A DNA stretch of 64,000 nt from Natronosalvus vescus (GTDB lineage Archaea > Halobacteriota > Halobacteria > Halobacteriales > Natrialbaceae), in contig NZ_CP099546.1 of assembly GCF_023973145.1 (NCBI RefSeq), forward strand, positions 2,728,001 through 2,792,000, in the 5' to 3' direction. Both the position numbers and the translations under genes were made by a program. Shown one piece after another: positions 40,226-47,235 of this stretch. Positions within the stretch are counted from its first letter, which is position 1; each line of letters opens with the position of its first letter. The notes beneath the pieces are model-generated. The model was not told where the DNA came from. It made no database searches and saw only the letters and a list, made by a program, of their open reading frames with translations.

Positions 40226-40450
40226 GTGAGTCACCGGCCGTCCTCGAGCGGATCGACGTGCCGCCACTGTGGAGCCCACGTAACCACCCAGTTCACTCGG
40301 GTGTTCGGTGACGATCGCGACCGCGCCCACCGCTGTGGCGAGTGCGATTCCTACCAACGGCTGTCACGCGGGAGCGGCGCGGGGGTCGACGTCGCGATTC
40401 CAGATCCCGAGACGTCGCCCGGTCGTCACGGGGGTGAGTCCGATGTCTGA
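40226..40450 (+). CDS. DUF7563-like zinc-ribbon protein
   Basis: The 74-aa protein has CRHCGAHVTTQFTRVFGD and CGECDSY: two CxxC knuckles spaced about 24 residues apart, as in DUF7563. That family is frequent in haloarchaeal proviruses and integrative elements. GTG at 40226 is the closest start to the domain; GTGs at 40211 and 40220 are alternatives. Its stop overlaps the ATG of the J-domain-type gene by eight bases, so they form an operon. Its location beside tRNA-Ala supports an integrated-element origin. Confidence 0.7.
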   Translation: MSHRPSSSGSTCRHCGAHVTTQFTRVFGDDRDRAHRCGECDSYQRLSRGSGAGVDVAIPDPETSPGRHGGESDV

Positions 40451-40901
40451 CCTGGAGTGGCCGGATGCCTTACTGCGGACGGCTGAGGAAGACCGTGAAT
40501 CCTATCCAGGGAACTTCCGCGTTCAGACTCGGCGCGCGTTCCAGAACATCCTCGGCGAGCTGAAGACGTGGGACGGTGTCACCGACGTCCAACTCGAAAG
40601 CGGGGCAGATCACCTCAAACATAATTCGAACCTCTCGTACGCTAACGCTTCGAAACCGGATGATCCGGGCGTCGTCGCCTACTTCACGAAAGACGGCGAG
40701 CAGATGGCTGCGGCGTGTGATCGGTGGGATAACCTGCGCGACAACGCCCAGGATATCTACCACTACCTGCACGAAACTCGGATGCAGAAACAGCGCGGGA
40801 CGGTCACCGCCGAAAGCGAGTACCAGACATTTCGACTCCCGAGCGCTGGTGAGGCCGTCGAAGCCACCGCATCACCGTACGCTGTCCTCGAGGTTGCGTG
40901 A
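40443..40901 (+). pseudogene. Truncated J-domain-type provirus protein gene
   Basis: The 152-aa product closely follows a family seen in haloarchaeal proviruses: a DWP-like start (LEWPDALLRTAE), FRVQTRRAFQNILGEL, a KPDDPGVVAYFTKDGEQMA core and ACDRWDNLRDNAQDIYHYL. In the complete proteins, a C-terminal J domain begins with a P-P-x-x-V-L-G-V-like sequence. Here the frame reaches SPYAVLEVA and stops, exactly where the J domain should begin. The next bases belong to a 5'-truncated acetyltransferase in another frame, so a deletion seems to have joined two genes near 40890-40900. The family link is from memory. Confidence 0.65.
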
Positions 40902-40902
40902 A

Positions 40903-41217
40903 ATGATCGATGACGGATACCGACTCTTCGCCGTCTCCGTAGATGACGAAATAGTTGCGCTCGCAGGCGTCGGGATTCAGGTGAACATGTACTACGGTCG
41001 CCACGTATGGGTCTATGAACTGGTGACGGACGCCGACCATCGATCGGAGGGGCACGGTCTCAAACTCCTCTCTTTCGTCGAAGACTGGGCAGAGGAGAAC
41101 AACTGTGAACTCGTCGCGCTCTCTTCGGGTCTCCAGCGGGAGGATGCACATCGCTTCTATGAGGAACGGGCCGGGATGGAACGGGCCAGCTACGTGTACA
41201 AACAACCGCTGGAATAG
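40903..41217 (+). pseudogene. 5'-truncated GNAT acetyltransferase gene
   Basis: From ATG 40903 the frame encodes 104 residues that match the middle and end of a GNAT domain: strand-rich DEIVALAGVGIQ, YELVTDADHRSEGHGLKLL (acetyl-CoA-binding segment) and AHRFYEERAGMERASYVYKQ. In-frame sequence before the ATG (LREM...) continues the domain for a few residues only. The N-terminal strands and helices that should precede it are missing. Together with the truncated J-domain gene this marks a deletion junction. It could still be expressed from the internal ATG but would lack the usual first 40 or so residues. Confidence 0.65.
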
Positions 41218-41344
41218 CCTGTCGTCGCATGCCAGGTCTTGATAGCTGCTCTAATCACCGCTCGTCACGTTACTCATCTTTGTTCAAGTCTCGGACTGGT
41301 GTTACAGTTATCGCACATTTTGCCGTTTCAAGCTGCGAGGCAGA

Positions 41345-41845
41345 TTAGACAGACCGTTTGAGCCGAAGTGAATTTCGGTCGCTTGTATCGCTGTAGGCCT
41401 CTCGCTCTCCAACACTCTCAAATCCATGTTTTTGGTAGAACGATTTGCCAATTTTGTTGTTAGGCACGATAGAAACCCATTGTTCGGTCGCACCGTGCTC
41501 GAGTTGCTGTTTCGTTATCGCTTCGAGCAATCGGGTACCAATTCCTCGGCGTTTTGCTGATGGGGCAACGTAGAGGACGAATACCTCGCCGACGTTCGGT
41601 TCGGTGAGACCACCACCACCCGCACCAACGACTTCCTTGTCATTGAGCGCGACGAGCCAGCCATCCCAGTCCTCTGGTGAGCGTACTTCCTGCGCCACTC
41701 GCTCGGGAGTGTAGAACTCCTCTATGGTCGCTTCGATTTCTTCGTCGGGAAGGATACCGGCGTACGTCTCGCGCCAGCCTTCAGCACAGACACGACAGAT
41801 TCCATCGACGTGCTGCTGTTCCGCTGGGGCGATGACGACATCCAT
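41345..41845 (-). CDS. GNAT-family N-acetyltransferase
   Basis: The 166-aa protein has a complete GNAT fold: N-terminal helices (CRVCAEGWRETYAGILPDEE), substrate strands WLVALNDKEVVGAGGG, the acetyl-CoA pyrophosphate loop VAPSAKRRGIGTRLLEAI near 103-120 and the C-terminal FYQKHGFE. Substrate unknown. The gene is clearly poorer in GC than its neighbours, which supports horizontal acquisition within the tRNA-associated island. Confidence 0.85.
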   Translation of the reverse strand: MDVVIAPAEQQHVDGICRVCAEGWRETYAGILPDEEIEATIEEFYTPERVAQEVRSPEDWDGWLVALNDKEVVGAGGGGLTEPNVGEVFVLYVAPSAKRRGIGTRLLEAITKQQLEHGATEQWVSIVPNNKIGKSFYQKHGFESVGEREAYSDTSDRNSLRLKRSV

Positions 41846-41969
41846 ACCAATAAAAACTCTTCAAGACGACAAAATTACTCCGATGATTCCGTCTCAGTCA
41901 CCGCTCTCACCCTGGTCAACAACCCCGACCTCAAGGGTCGGGGCTTGTCAGTGAACTCCCGCTCTGCCG

Positions 41970-43193
41970 CTAGACAGCGGAGGCGTTGAAATCGCCGTTC
42001 GCGTTCACCGTTCCTGACTTCAGGGCTAGTTGACTGGTAGCCCGTCCAGACCCAGACTTGAGCCAGTTCTGGACAAGACGCCACGCCACATTTCGAGCCG
42101 CATTGTAATCCGCGTGCAACTCCCTCCCGCACTTCAGACACTCGAACTCGTCGCCATCACGGTTGTCCTCGTGAGTGAACCCACACTCGCCGTGACTGCA
42201 TCGCTGTGACGTGTACTGTGGAGCAACGGTATCGACGTCGATACCGTGTTCCTCGGCCTTGTACTCGACCTGTCGCTGAATCTCGCGGAACGCCCACTGC
42301 TGGAACTTCGAAGCATTCGAGATGCGCGTCCAAATCCACGTTAACCGCTCAAACGCGATATGCGTGCAGTCGTTCTCGATGGTTTCTCGAACGATACCGT
42401 TCGACACATCGTGTAAGCGGTGACGACTCCACTCGGCAAACCTGTCACCGATTGACTGGATGGTGAGGTGTGCCGAGCGTGTGCCTGTTTGTTGCAGGTT
42501 TCCACGGCGACGTTCGTACTCGTCTCGCCTGTGGTTGAGTTCGTCCGCGTTGCCGAGGAACGCTCCTGTGCTGGTAACGGCGAGGTAGCCGTCCACGTTG
42601 AGGTCAACGCCGAGAACCACTCCGTTCTCGGTCTTCTCGTCCGTAGAAACAGGGTCAACGTCTTTCTCGACGGCAACGTGGAGATAGTATTCTCCGTCAC
42701 GCTTGTGGAGCGTGGCCTCTTTCTTCTCCCACTTGTCCTCGTTCCAGTACTCCTCAAACGGTGTTCCCTCGTCGTGGTATGGGAAGACGTACTCGGCTTT
42801 CACGCGACCTTCCACGGTGGAGAGTGTCACATGGTCGTCGTTGTACGTGATGGTGCGCCCGTTGTACACGATGACAGTACCCCGGAACTCTGGTTTGCTC
42901 GTGTTCTTAGTGTCTCCGAGCAAGTCGTGGCAGTTCGACAAGGCGTCGGCGGCGAGGTTTCTCGCAGATTGGACGAGACTGGCTTGGAGATTGGTCTGTT
43001 CGCGGACTTCGGTGTACGTGGCTTTGTGGAGTTTGTTTTTGGCTTTGACAAGGTGGTCTGGGTCGTCGCTCCATCCGTGGTCTGCGACGTGTTGGGCGGC
43101 GTGTCGGAACTCTTCAAACGTCTGGTCAACAGTCGAGTGTTGTGACTCGGGGATGGTGAGTTTGACTTGGATGTTCCTGACCACCTCTGCCAT
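41970..43193 (-). CDS. tnpB: TnpB RNA-guided endonuclease
   Basis: The 407-aa protein has the TnpB plan: an N-terminal wedge/HTH region, a split RuvC nuclease with D197 in LGVDLNVDGY, E282 in AFERL and D362 in ADYNAARN, and a zinc ribbon with C332, C337, C352 and C355 between the second and third catalytic acids. All three acids are present, so the nuclease is predicted active. In related systems the guide (omega) RNA is read from the 3' end of tnpB and beyond into the right end, here about 41920-42000. TnpB promotes element retention by cutting empty donor sites. There is no tnpA partner. Confidence 0.9.
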   Translation of the reverse strand: MAEVVRNIQVKLTIPESQHSTVDQTFEEFRHAAQHVADHGWSDDPDHLVKAKNKLHKATYTEVREQTNLQASLVQSARNLAADALSNCHDLLGDTKNTSKPEFRGTVIVYNGRTITYNDDHVTLSTVEGRVKAEYVFPYHDEGTPFEEYWNEDKWEKKEATLHKRDGEYYLHVAVEKDVDPVSTDEKTENGVVLGVDLNVDGYLAVTSTGAFLGNADELNHRRDEYERRRGNLQQTGTRSAHLTIQSIGDRFAEWSRHRLHDVSNGIVRETIENDCTHIAFERLTWIWTRISNASKFQQWAFREIQRQVEYKAEEHGIDVDTVAPQYTSQRCSHGECGFTHEDNRDGDEFECLKCGRELHADYNAARNVAWRLVQNWLKSGSGRATSQLALKSGTVNANGDFNASAV

Positions 43194-43296
43194 ACTTCAT
43201 TAGACGAGACATAACTATTTAATGATTAGTGTTTGGCAGCGTGGGGGAGTTAGCCGTCCTGTGATGCGTGGTTATATTCCCAAGTGTCGGCTTCCT

Positions 43297-43371
43297 CCCC
43301 GAGGTCAAGTCGTTCGAGAATCGGAGATTCTCGTGATCACGGAAACCTCAGGTTTCCGAACGACCTCGGGG
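43297..43371. repeat. Nested multi-hairpin structure at the left end of the TnpB element
   Basis: An outer inverted repeat, CCCCGAGGTC (43297-43306) with GACCTCGGGG (43362-43371), encloses two perfect hairpins: CGAGAATC/GATTCTCG (43315-43333) and GGAAACCT/AGGTTTCC (43341-43357). The self-complementary CGTGATCACG lies between them. The whole can fold as a cloverleaf, unusual for a simple IS end. Confidence 0.65.
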
Positions 43372-43404
43372 TATCCGCCTCGACCGCCGATGAATTCGCT
43401 CCGA

Positions 43405-43520
43405 CTATTGAATCCCCGTCCTTGCCACGTGTCTTCGATTTCGTCGAGAAACGACCGTGTGACTTTGAAGTTCACCGTGAGGATCTCGTCGTCGCCATTG
43501 TTCGTGGCCGCTTCAGACAT
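43405..43520 (-). pseudogene. Ribbon-helix-helix regulator, 3' part lost to insertion
   Basis: The first 37 or so codons encode a CopG/Arc-type start: acidic leader, then ILTVNFKVTRSFLDEIEDTW and GRGFNSRSEFI. In ribbon-helix-helix proteins the SRSEFIR motif continues into a second helix. Here it is followed by GGRGGYPEVV, which is encoded by the structured left end of the TnpB element. The open frame itself runs to 43305. Insertion has therefore replaced the C-terminal half. The inverted repeat ACGCT/AGCGT at 43521-43539 abuts the start. Confidence 0.65.
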
Positions 43521-43539
43521 ACGCTAGTATTACCAGCGT
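43521..43539. promoter_or_regulatory. Inverted repeat abutting the ribbon-helix-helix start
   Basis: ACGCT and AGCGT with a nine-base AT-rich centre (AGTATTACC) lie immediately before the ATG at 43520. A self-binding operator is plausible for this kind of regulator. Confidence 0.4.
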
Positions 43540-43618
43540 GTTACTGTAGGTGTTTGGGCGCTCAAACATTGACGCCATCGGAAGGTGGGACAAGAGTGCA
43601 CAACGACTGTGTTGCTTG

Positions 43619-43978
43619 CTACCGATTCTCGCGCTGGTGTACTTTGTTCAACTCGATCAACAATCTGAATATCGCCTTCACGAGATTTGCATCAACGTCG
43701 AAACGATCGGCGTTCTCTCCGGCTCGATCCATCACGCGAGTCTCCTGGCTCTCGTCGGTCGTTGGGAGTCCTTCGGCATCTTTGACCTGGGCGATCGTAT
43801 CGGCCACGTACGTTCGTCGCGCGATGAGTTCGACGATGTCGCTATCGATCTCCTGAATCTCCTCGCGCAACTCCTCGAGATCCATCTCATCGGGCGTTCG
43901 CGTGTTGGGGTCGCTTTCGCTTCCGGTTTCCGAGCCAGTGCCGTCGTCCGCATCCGCTGTAGGGGTATCGTTCGTCAT
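43619..43978 (-). CDS. Chorismate mutase (AroQ type)
   Basis: The 119-aa protein has an acidic Thr/Asp-rich leader (about 1-27) followed by an AroQ-type helical domain: LREEIQEIDSDIVELIARRT near 34-53, then TIAQVKDAEGLP and a C-terminal helix (AIFRLLIELNKVHQREN). It converts chorismate to prephenate for phenylalanine and tyrosine. The ATG at 43978 overlaps the stop of the shikimate kinase gene (ATGA), so two steps of the aromatic pathway are coupled. Confidence 0.9.
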   Translation of the reverse strand: MTNDTPTADADDGTGSETGSESDPNTRTPDEMDLEELREEIQEIDSDIVELIARRTYVADTIAQVKDAEGLPTTDESQETRVMDRAGENADRFDVDANLVKAIFRLLIELNKVHQRENR

Positions 43979-44841
43979 ATCGTCTTTGTGCCGTCGTTTC
44001 GCGTTCGAACCAGTCGGGTCTCGCCCGGTCGCTCGTTCCACCGTTCACACACCGTCTCGAGCGCCGTCCGATCGCCGACGGCGACGTAACTTGGCCCGGT
44101 GCCAGACAGCGAGACGCCGTCGGCCTCGGGGAGGGCCTCGAGCATCGGTTCCGTCGATTGTTCGAGTGCGCCACAGAAGGCGAAGCCGTTGACGGTCATG
44201 GCCTCCCCGTAGCGCCCATCGAGGGCGAGTTCGGCGACGAGGTCGGCGGTCGTGGCGATTTTGGTGCAGGCGTCGACGTCGGCGTCGGCGCTGAACGATT
44301 GGGTCGGTGGGGTGTACACCGCGGCGTGCCAGTCGGCTGGCTCGCGTTCGAGCAGGCGGTCGTCGGTGTTCTCGGTGATCGTCACGCCGCCGAGCATGCT
44401 CGCGCTCGCATCGTCGAGCGCGCCCGTGACGGTGACGCCGGCGTCGCGGGCCGCCTCGACGCCGAGCAGGCAGGCCTCGAGGGGGTCGACCTCGTCGGCC
44501 AGTCCCAGTGCGTCGAGGGTGGCGAGCACGGTCGCGTTGGCTGCTGCGCTCGAGCTTTTGAGGCCGGAGGCCATCGGCACCTCGCTCTCGGTGGTGACGC
44601 GAGCGTCCATCGCCGAACTGGCGTAGCGCTCGAGGGTTATCTCGACACAGCGTTCGATCAGGGTGGTGTCGGCGTCGGGAGCGTCGGCGACGCTGCCGGT
44701 GGTCTCGTTAGTGCCATCGTCACCGTCGATCAACTCGACCGTCGCCGTCGTCTCGAGGTCGATGGCGAACGCCGAGCCGGTGCCGGTGGCGAGGGCGTTG
44801 AGTACGGTGCCTGCCGCTGGTGCAACCGCCCGACCGTCCAT
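43975..44841 (-). CDS. Shikimate kinase, archaeal GHMP type
   Basis: The 288-aa protein belongs to the GHMP kinase superfamily. It has an N-terminal AVAPAAGTVLNALATGTGSAFA segment (cited in part: APAAGTVLNALATGTGS), the phosphate loop VPMASGLKSSSAAANATVLA near 88-107, and SLSGTGPSYVAVGD near the C-terminus. This is the archaeal non-orthologous shikimate kinase. It phosphorylates shikimate, upstream of chorismate mutase with which it is coupled. Confidence 0.93.
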   Translation of the reverse strand: MDGRAVAPAAGTVLNALATGTGSAFAIDLETTATVELIDGDDGTNETTGSVADAPDADTTLIERCVEITLERYASSAMDARVTTESEVPMASGLKSSSAAANATVLATLDALGLADEVDPLEACLLGVEAARDAGVTVTGALDDASASMLGGVTITENTDDRLLEREPADWHAAVYTPPTQSFSADADVDACTKIATTADLVAELALDGRYGEAMTVNGFAFCGALEQSTEPMLEALPEADGVSLSGTGPSYVAVGDRTALETVCERWNERPGETRLVRTRNDGTKTI

Positions 44842-44974
44842 ACAGCCACTCTGTCGGAGGGACTACTTACGACTGGTGGTCGGTGCGGTTCTGGCCGCAA
44901 CACAGATTCCGCCCGCTTGCGAGACGAACGCCGAGTTCGTGGTGTTTTTGACGACAGCGCCCGAGCGTTCTGGT

Positions 44975-45403
44975 ATGAGCACCCGCAGTAACGTCGCCCC
45001 GAGCACGCTTCCGGTCGAGCTCGTCGACGGCGGCGTCGTCGTCCGCTACCTCGACGGTCGTGAAACGTTCTACAACGGCGTCCCCGACCCCACCGAAGGG
45101 AGCGTTCGGTCACCACCGGGCAAAGAGGTACACGTGCTGGTCACCGATCCCGACGGCGTCGAAGGCGTGATGACCTACGTCAACGACCGCAACACCCACG
45201 AGGACATCCTCGAGTCGACGGGCGTCGGGCGGGTCATGCTCGAGTCGACCGACGAGGAGGAGTTGTTCCCCGGCGTAACCGTCACCACGGAGGGGTATTC
45301 GGTTCGCGTCGAGGCCGACTTCTCGATCGTCGACGGCCGGGTGTTCGTCTTCGCCGAGGACGAGATGAGCGAACACGCCTACGAACTCGTCGACGAGGAC
45401 TGA
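44975..45403 (+). CDS. DUF5796 family protein
   Basis: The 142-aa soluble protein has the pattern I associate with DUF5796: STLPVELVDGGVVVRYLDGR near 10-29, YNGVP, GKEVHVLVTDPD near 51 and DRNTHEDILESTGVGRVMLE near 72-91. Function unknown; it is a widely conserved haloarchaeal protein. Its stop overlaps the ATG of the next small gene (TGATG), so the two are co-translated. Confidence 0.85.
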   Translation: MSTRSNVAPSTLPVELVDGGVVVRYLDGRETFYNGVPDPTEGSVRSPPGKEVHVLVTDPDGVEGVMTYVNDRNTHEDILESTGVGRVMLESTDEEELFPGVTVTTEGYSVRVEADFSIVDGRVFVFAEDEMSEHAYELVDED

Positions 45404-45657
45404 TGCCGCTTCGAAAACCCTGGCGCGACCTCGATCGGACGACGGTCGCCCGTGCGCCGGATCGCCCCGGCGTCTACGAATTGAGCGATGACGAAGGGAC
45501 GATTCAGTCGGTCGGTGCCGGCGTCCTCCGCGACGACCTCAAGACGGCGCTGGCCTACGGCGACGGCGAGCGCGTCCGCTGGGAGACGACGCACACGCTC
45601 GAGGCGGCCGAGGAGCAGGCCGCCGAACACCGGCGTCGGGCCGGTCTGGACGGATAG
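45403..45657 (+). CDS. DUF7508 small protein (GIY-YIG-like start)
   Basis: The 84-aa protein reads PDRPGVYELSDDEGTIQSVG near residue 20, similar to the beginning of GIY-YIG-like or UvrC-like folds, but it lacks the full catalytic set. It fits the haloarchaeal DUF7508 family. It shares a base with the stop of the DUF5796 gene. Confidence 0.8.
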   Translation: MPLRKPWRDLDRTTVARAPDRPGVYELSDDEGTIQSVGAGVLRDDLKTALAYGDGERVRWETTHTLEAAEEQAAEHRRRAGLDG

Positions 45658-45774
45658 TTGGGTGCCGATTGTCGATTATCGATCGTTGATGGGGGTTTAT
45701 CGCCTGTCGATTCCGACCGTCGGCAACCGGTCGTCGATGCGACTGGTACGGGTACTGCAGTGAGAGTCCAGGGA

Positions 45775-45909
45775 CTACTGGATGTACGACGGGCCGGCCG
45801 CGTCACAGTGTCGTTCGTGTTCCTCGGCGTCGGTCTCGAGGTCGAACAACAGCCCGCACTCTTCGCACTCGTACCAGGTGGCGTCGTCACGCTGGGTGGA
45901 GACCACCAT
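45775..45909 (-). CDS. DUF7128-like single zinc-finger protein
   Basis: The 44-aa protein has one C2H2-like finger, CEECGLLFDLETDAEEHERHC, cited in part as CEECGLLFDLETDAEEH: two Cys, then His and a terminal His-Cys. It resembles the DUF7128 family. The ATG at 45909 begins just before VVSTQRDDATWYE. Likely zinc binding; role unknown. Confidence 0.78.
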   Translation of the reverse strand: MVVSTQRDDATWYECEECGLLFDLETDAEEHERHCDAAGPSYIQ

Positions 45910-45984
45910 ACCGACGTATGACACACACAGCGGCAAAACCGTTTCTCCACCTCTCACCCCTCGAGCCGATTGACTCTGCCGATT

Positions 45985-46578
45985 TCAATCCTCGCGGTCG
46001 ACTCGCTCGGCCGCCGTCTCGAACGCGGCTTCCTCGAGTTCGCGACTGCGTCGTCCCTCCTGAGCGGCGAGTGCCTCCGGATCCGGCGCGACGTCGTCGG
46101 TGATTCGGGCCCACGACCCGTGCACCTTCGCGTGGCACCATCGACAGAGGTAGACGGTGATCTCGTGGCTGAGCGTTCGCCCGTCCCGGGCGTACGACAG
46201 GTGGTGTTCCTCGAGTAGCGGACGGATGCCTGTTCCATCCGCTCCGGTGTGCTCGGATCCGATGCGACGTTCCTCGAGGCCACAGCGGACGCACTCGCGG
46301 TCGTGGTTGCGCGAGCGGAAATGGGGGCAGATTCCCCACTCCGGCACGTCATCCGCGTTTGCAACCGACGAACAGCCACCACAACTGCCCTCGCTCTCTG
46401 GATCGACGACCGGACACGCGTAGTCGTGGGCTGCCCGCTCGCGGGCGAACTCGGGGTCGTGCTGGTAGTGGTCGTAGGCGTACCGGCAGCGCCCGTCGCT
46501 CGTCAGGTAATCGCAGACGCCAGCGAACGCGTAGGGGTCGTCGACACCTACTGACGTTCCTCGTGGCGTTTTCTCCAT
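45985..46578 (-). CDS. Cys-rich HNH-like protein (DUF7097-like)
   Basis: The 197-aa protein starts MEKTPRGTSVGVDDPYAFAG and carries many Cys/His pairs: CDYLTSDGRC near 23, CGGCSSV near 70, CPHF and CVRCG near 88-104, then LLEEHHLSYARDG near 122, and LCRWCHAKVHGSW near 145. The last two segments resemble an HNH/zinc finger nuclease module (HH...CxxCH...H). I think it corresponds to DUF7097. Nuclease activity is not certain. The ATG at 46578 is preferred to a longer frame. Confidence 0.75.
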   Translation of the reverse strand: MEKTPRGTSVGVDDPYAFAGVCDYLTSDGRCRYAYDHYQHDPEFARERAAHDYACPVVDPESEGSCGGCSSVANADDVPEWGICPHFRSRNHDRECVRCGLEERRIGSEHTGADGTGIRPLLEEHHLSYARDGRTLSHEITVYLCRWCHAKVHGSWARITDDVAPDPEALAAQEGRRSRELEEAAFETAAERVDRED

Positions 46579-46700
46579 ACCTGTGTCGTTGGCGCGAGAC
46601 TGTTTGAATCTGCTGTCTCCGTTCGTGGCCACTGTCTCTGGTTCTCGTGGGCTCGGCTCGATCCTGGATCCGGCCCTGGGATCGACCCCTCTCGAGACCG

Positions 46701-46946
46701 CTACCGCTGGTTCGATCGGTTCGACCAGTACAACGGGATCAACAGGACGAGAAACACCGTCCCCATCGCGGCGATCGAGACCCAGATGGTCGCGATAATT
46801 CGCTGGTCGAGGTAGCCGGCGATCTCGAGCACCCACAGGAGGCTGTACAGTCCCGCGACGATCACGACGGTCACGTATATTCGGAACGCAAGGCCTGTGA
46901 GGTGATACAGCAGCGTTTTCGACGGGATGAGTCGGTCGTATCTCAT
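46701..46946 (-). CDS. Two-helix membrane protein
   Basis: The 81-aa protein has two hydrophobic helices (about 21-43 and 51-74) with an Asp-Gln-Arg loop between. Unknown family. The 44-aa gene immediately upstream ends two bases before its ATG, so they look like a small membrane operon. Confidence 0.6.
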   Translation of the reverse strand: MRYDRLIPSKTLLYHLTGLAFRIYVTVVIVAGLYSLLWVLEIAGYLDQRIIATIWVSIAAMGTVFLVLLIPLYWSNRSNQR

Positions 46947-46947
46947 A

Positions 46948-47082
46948 TCACAGGGGAAGAAAGTCGAACTCGACGCTGATGAGGACGGTACCGACGACGG
47001 CGATCACCACGACCGCTGCCGAAATAACCAGAATCCACCACGCGAGTGGGCTGAGATCGTCCCGGAAACTGGTCAGTCCCAT
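46948..47082 (-). CDS. 44-aa single-helix membrane protein
   Basis: From ATG 47082 the frame encodes a charged start (MGLTSFRDDLSP), then one hydrophobic helix (about residues 14-35) and a short tail ending in FDFLPL. Its TGA lies one base before the ATG of the 81-aa membrane gene. The composition and tight spacing make it a convincing small gene. Two tiny membrane proteins in tandem could form a complex. Confidence 0.55.
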   Translation of the reverse strand: MGLTSFRDDLSPLAWWILVISAAVVVIAVVGTVLISVEFDFLPL

Positions 47083-47235
47083 CGTTGACTGTCTGTGAAA
47101 GGTAAGTATGACATAATAAATGCACTGGTCGGGAGGATAGTTCAGTGCTCGAGGCGTCCATTCGACCTGTTACCACCGTCGTTACGCGAGTAACCGTGCA
47201 CGGTGGCCTGTAGGTGAGTGCGGCTCGGTGAACTA

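Larger units (their letters stand above)
41923..43371 (-). mobile_element. IS200/IS605-group element with only tnpB (IS1341-type)
   Basis: The element contains one gene, tnpB. Its right side ends in a hairpin, CCCCGACC with GGTCGGGG (41923-41943), and its left side holds a complex multi-hairpin structure (43297-43371). No tnpA is present, so movement would need TnpA from elsewhere. It appears to be inserted into a ribbon-helix-helix gene whose 5' part remains at about 43405-43520. Exact ends are estimated. Confidence 0.7.
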
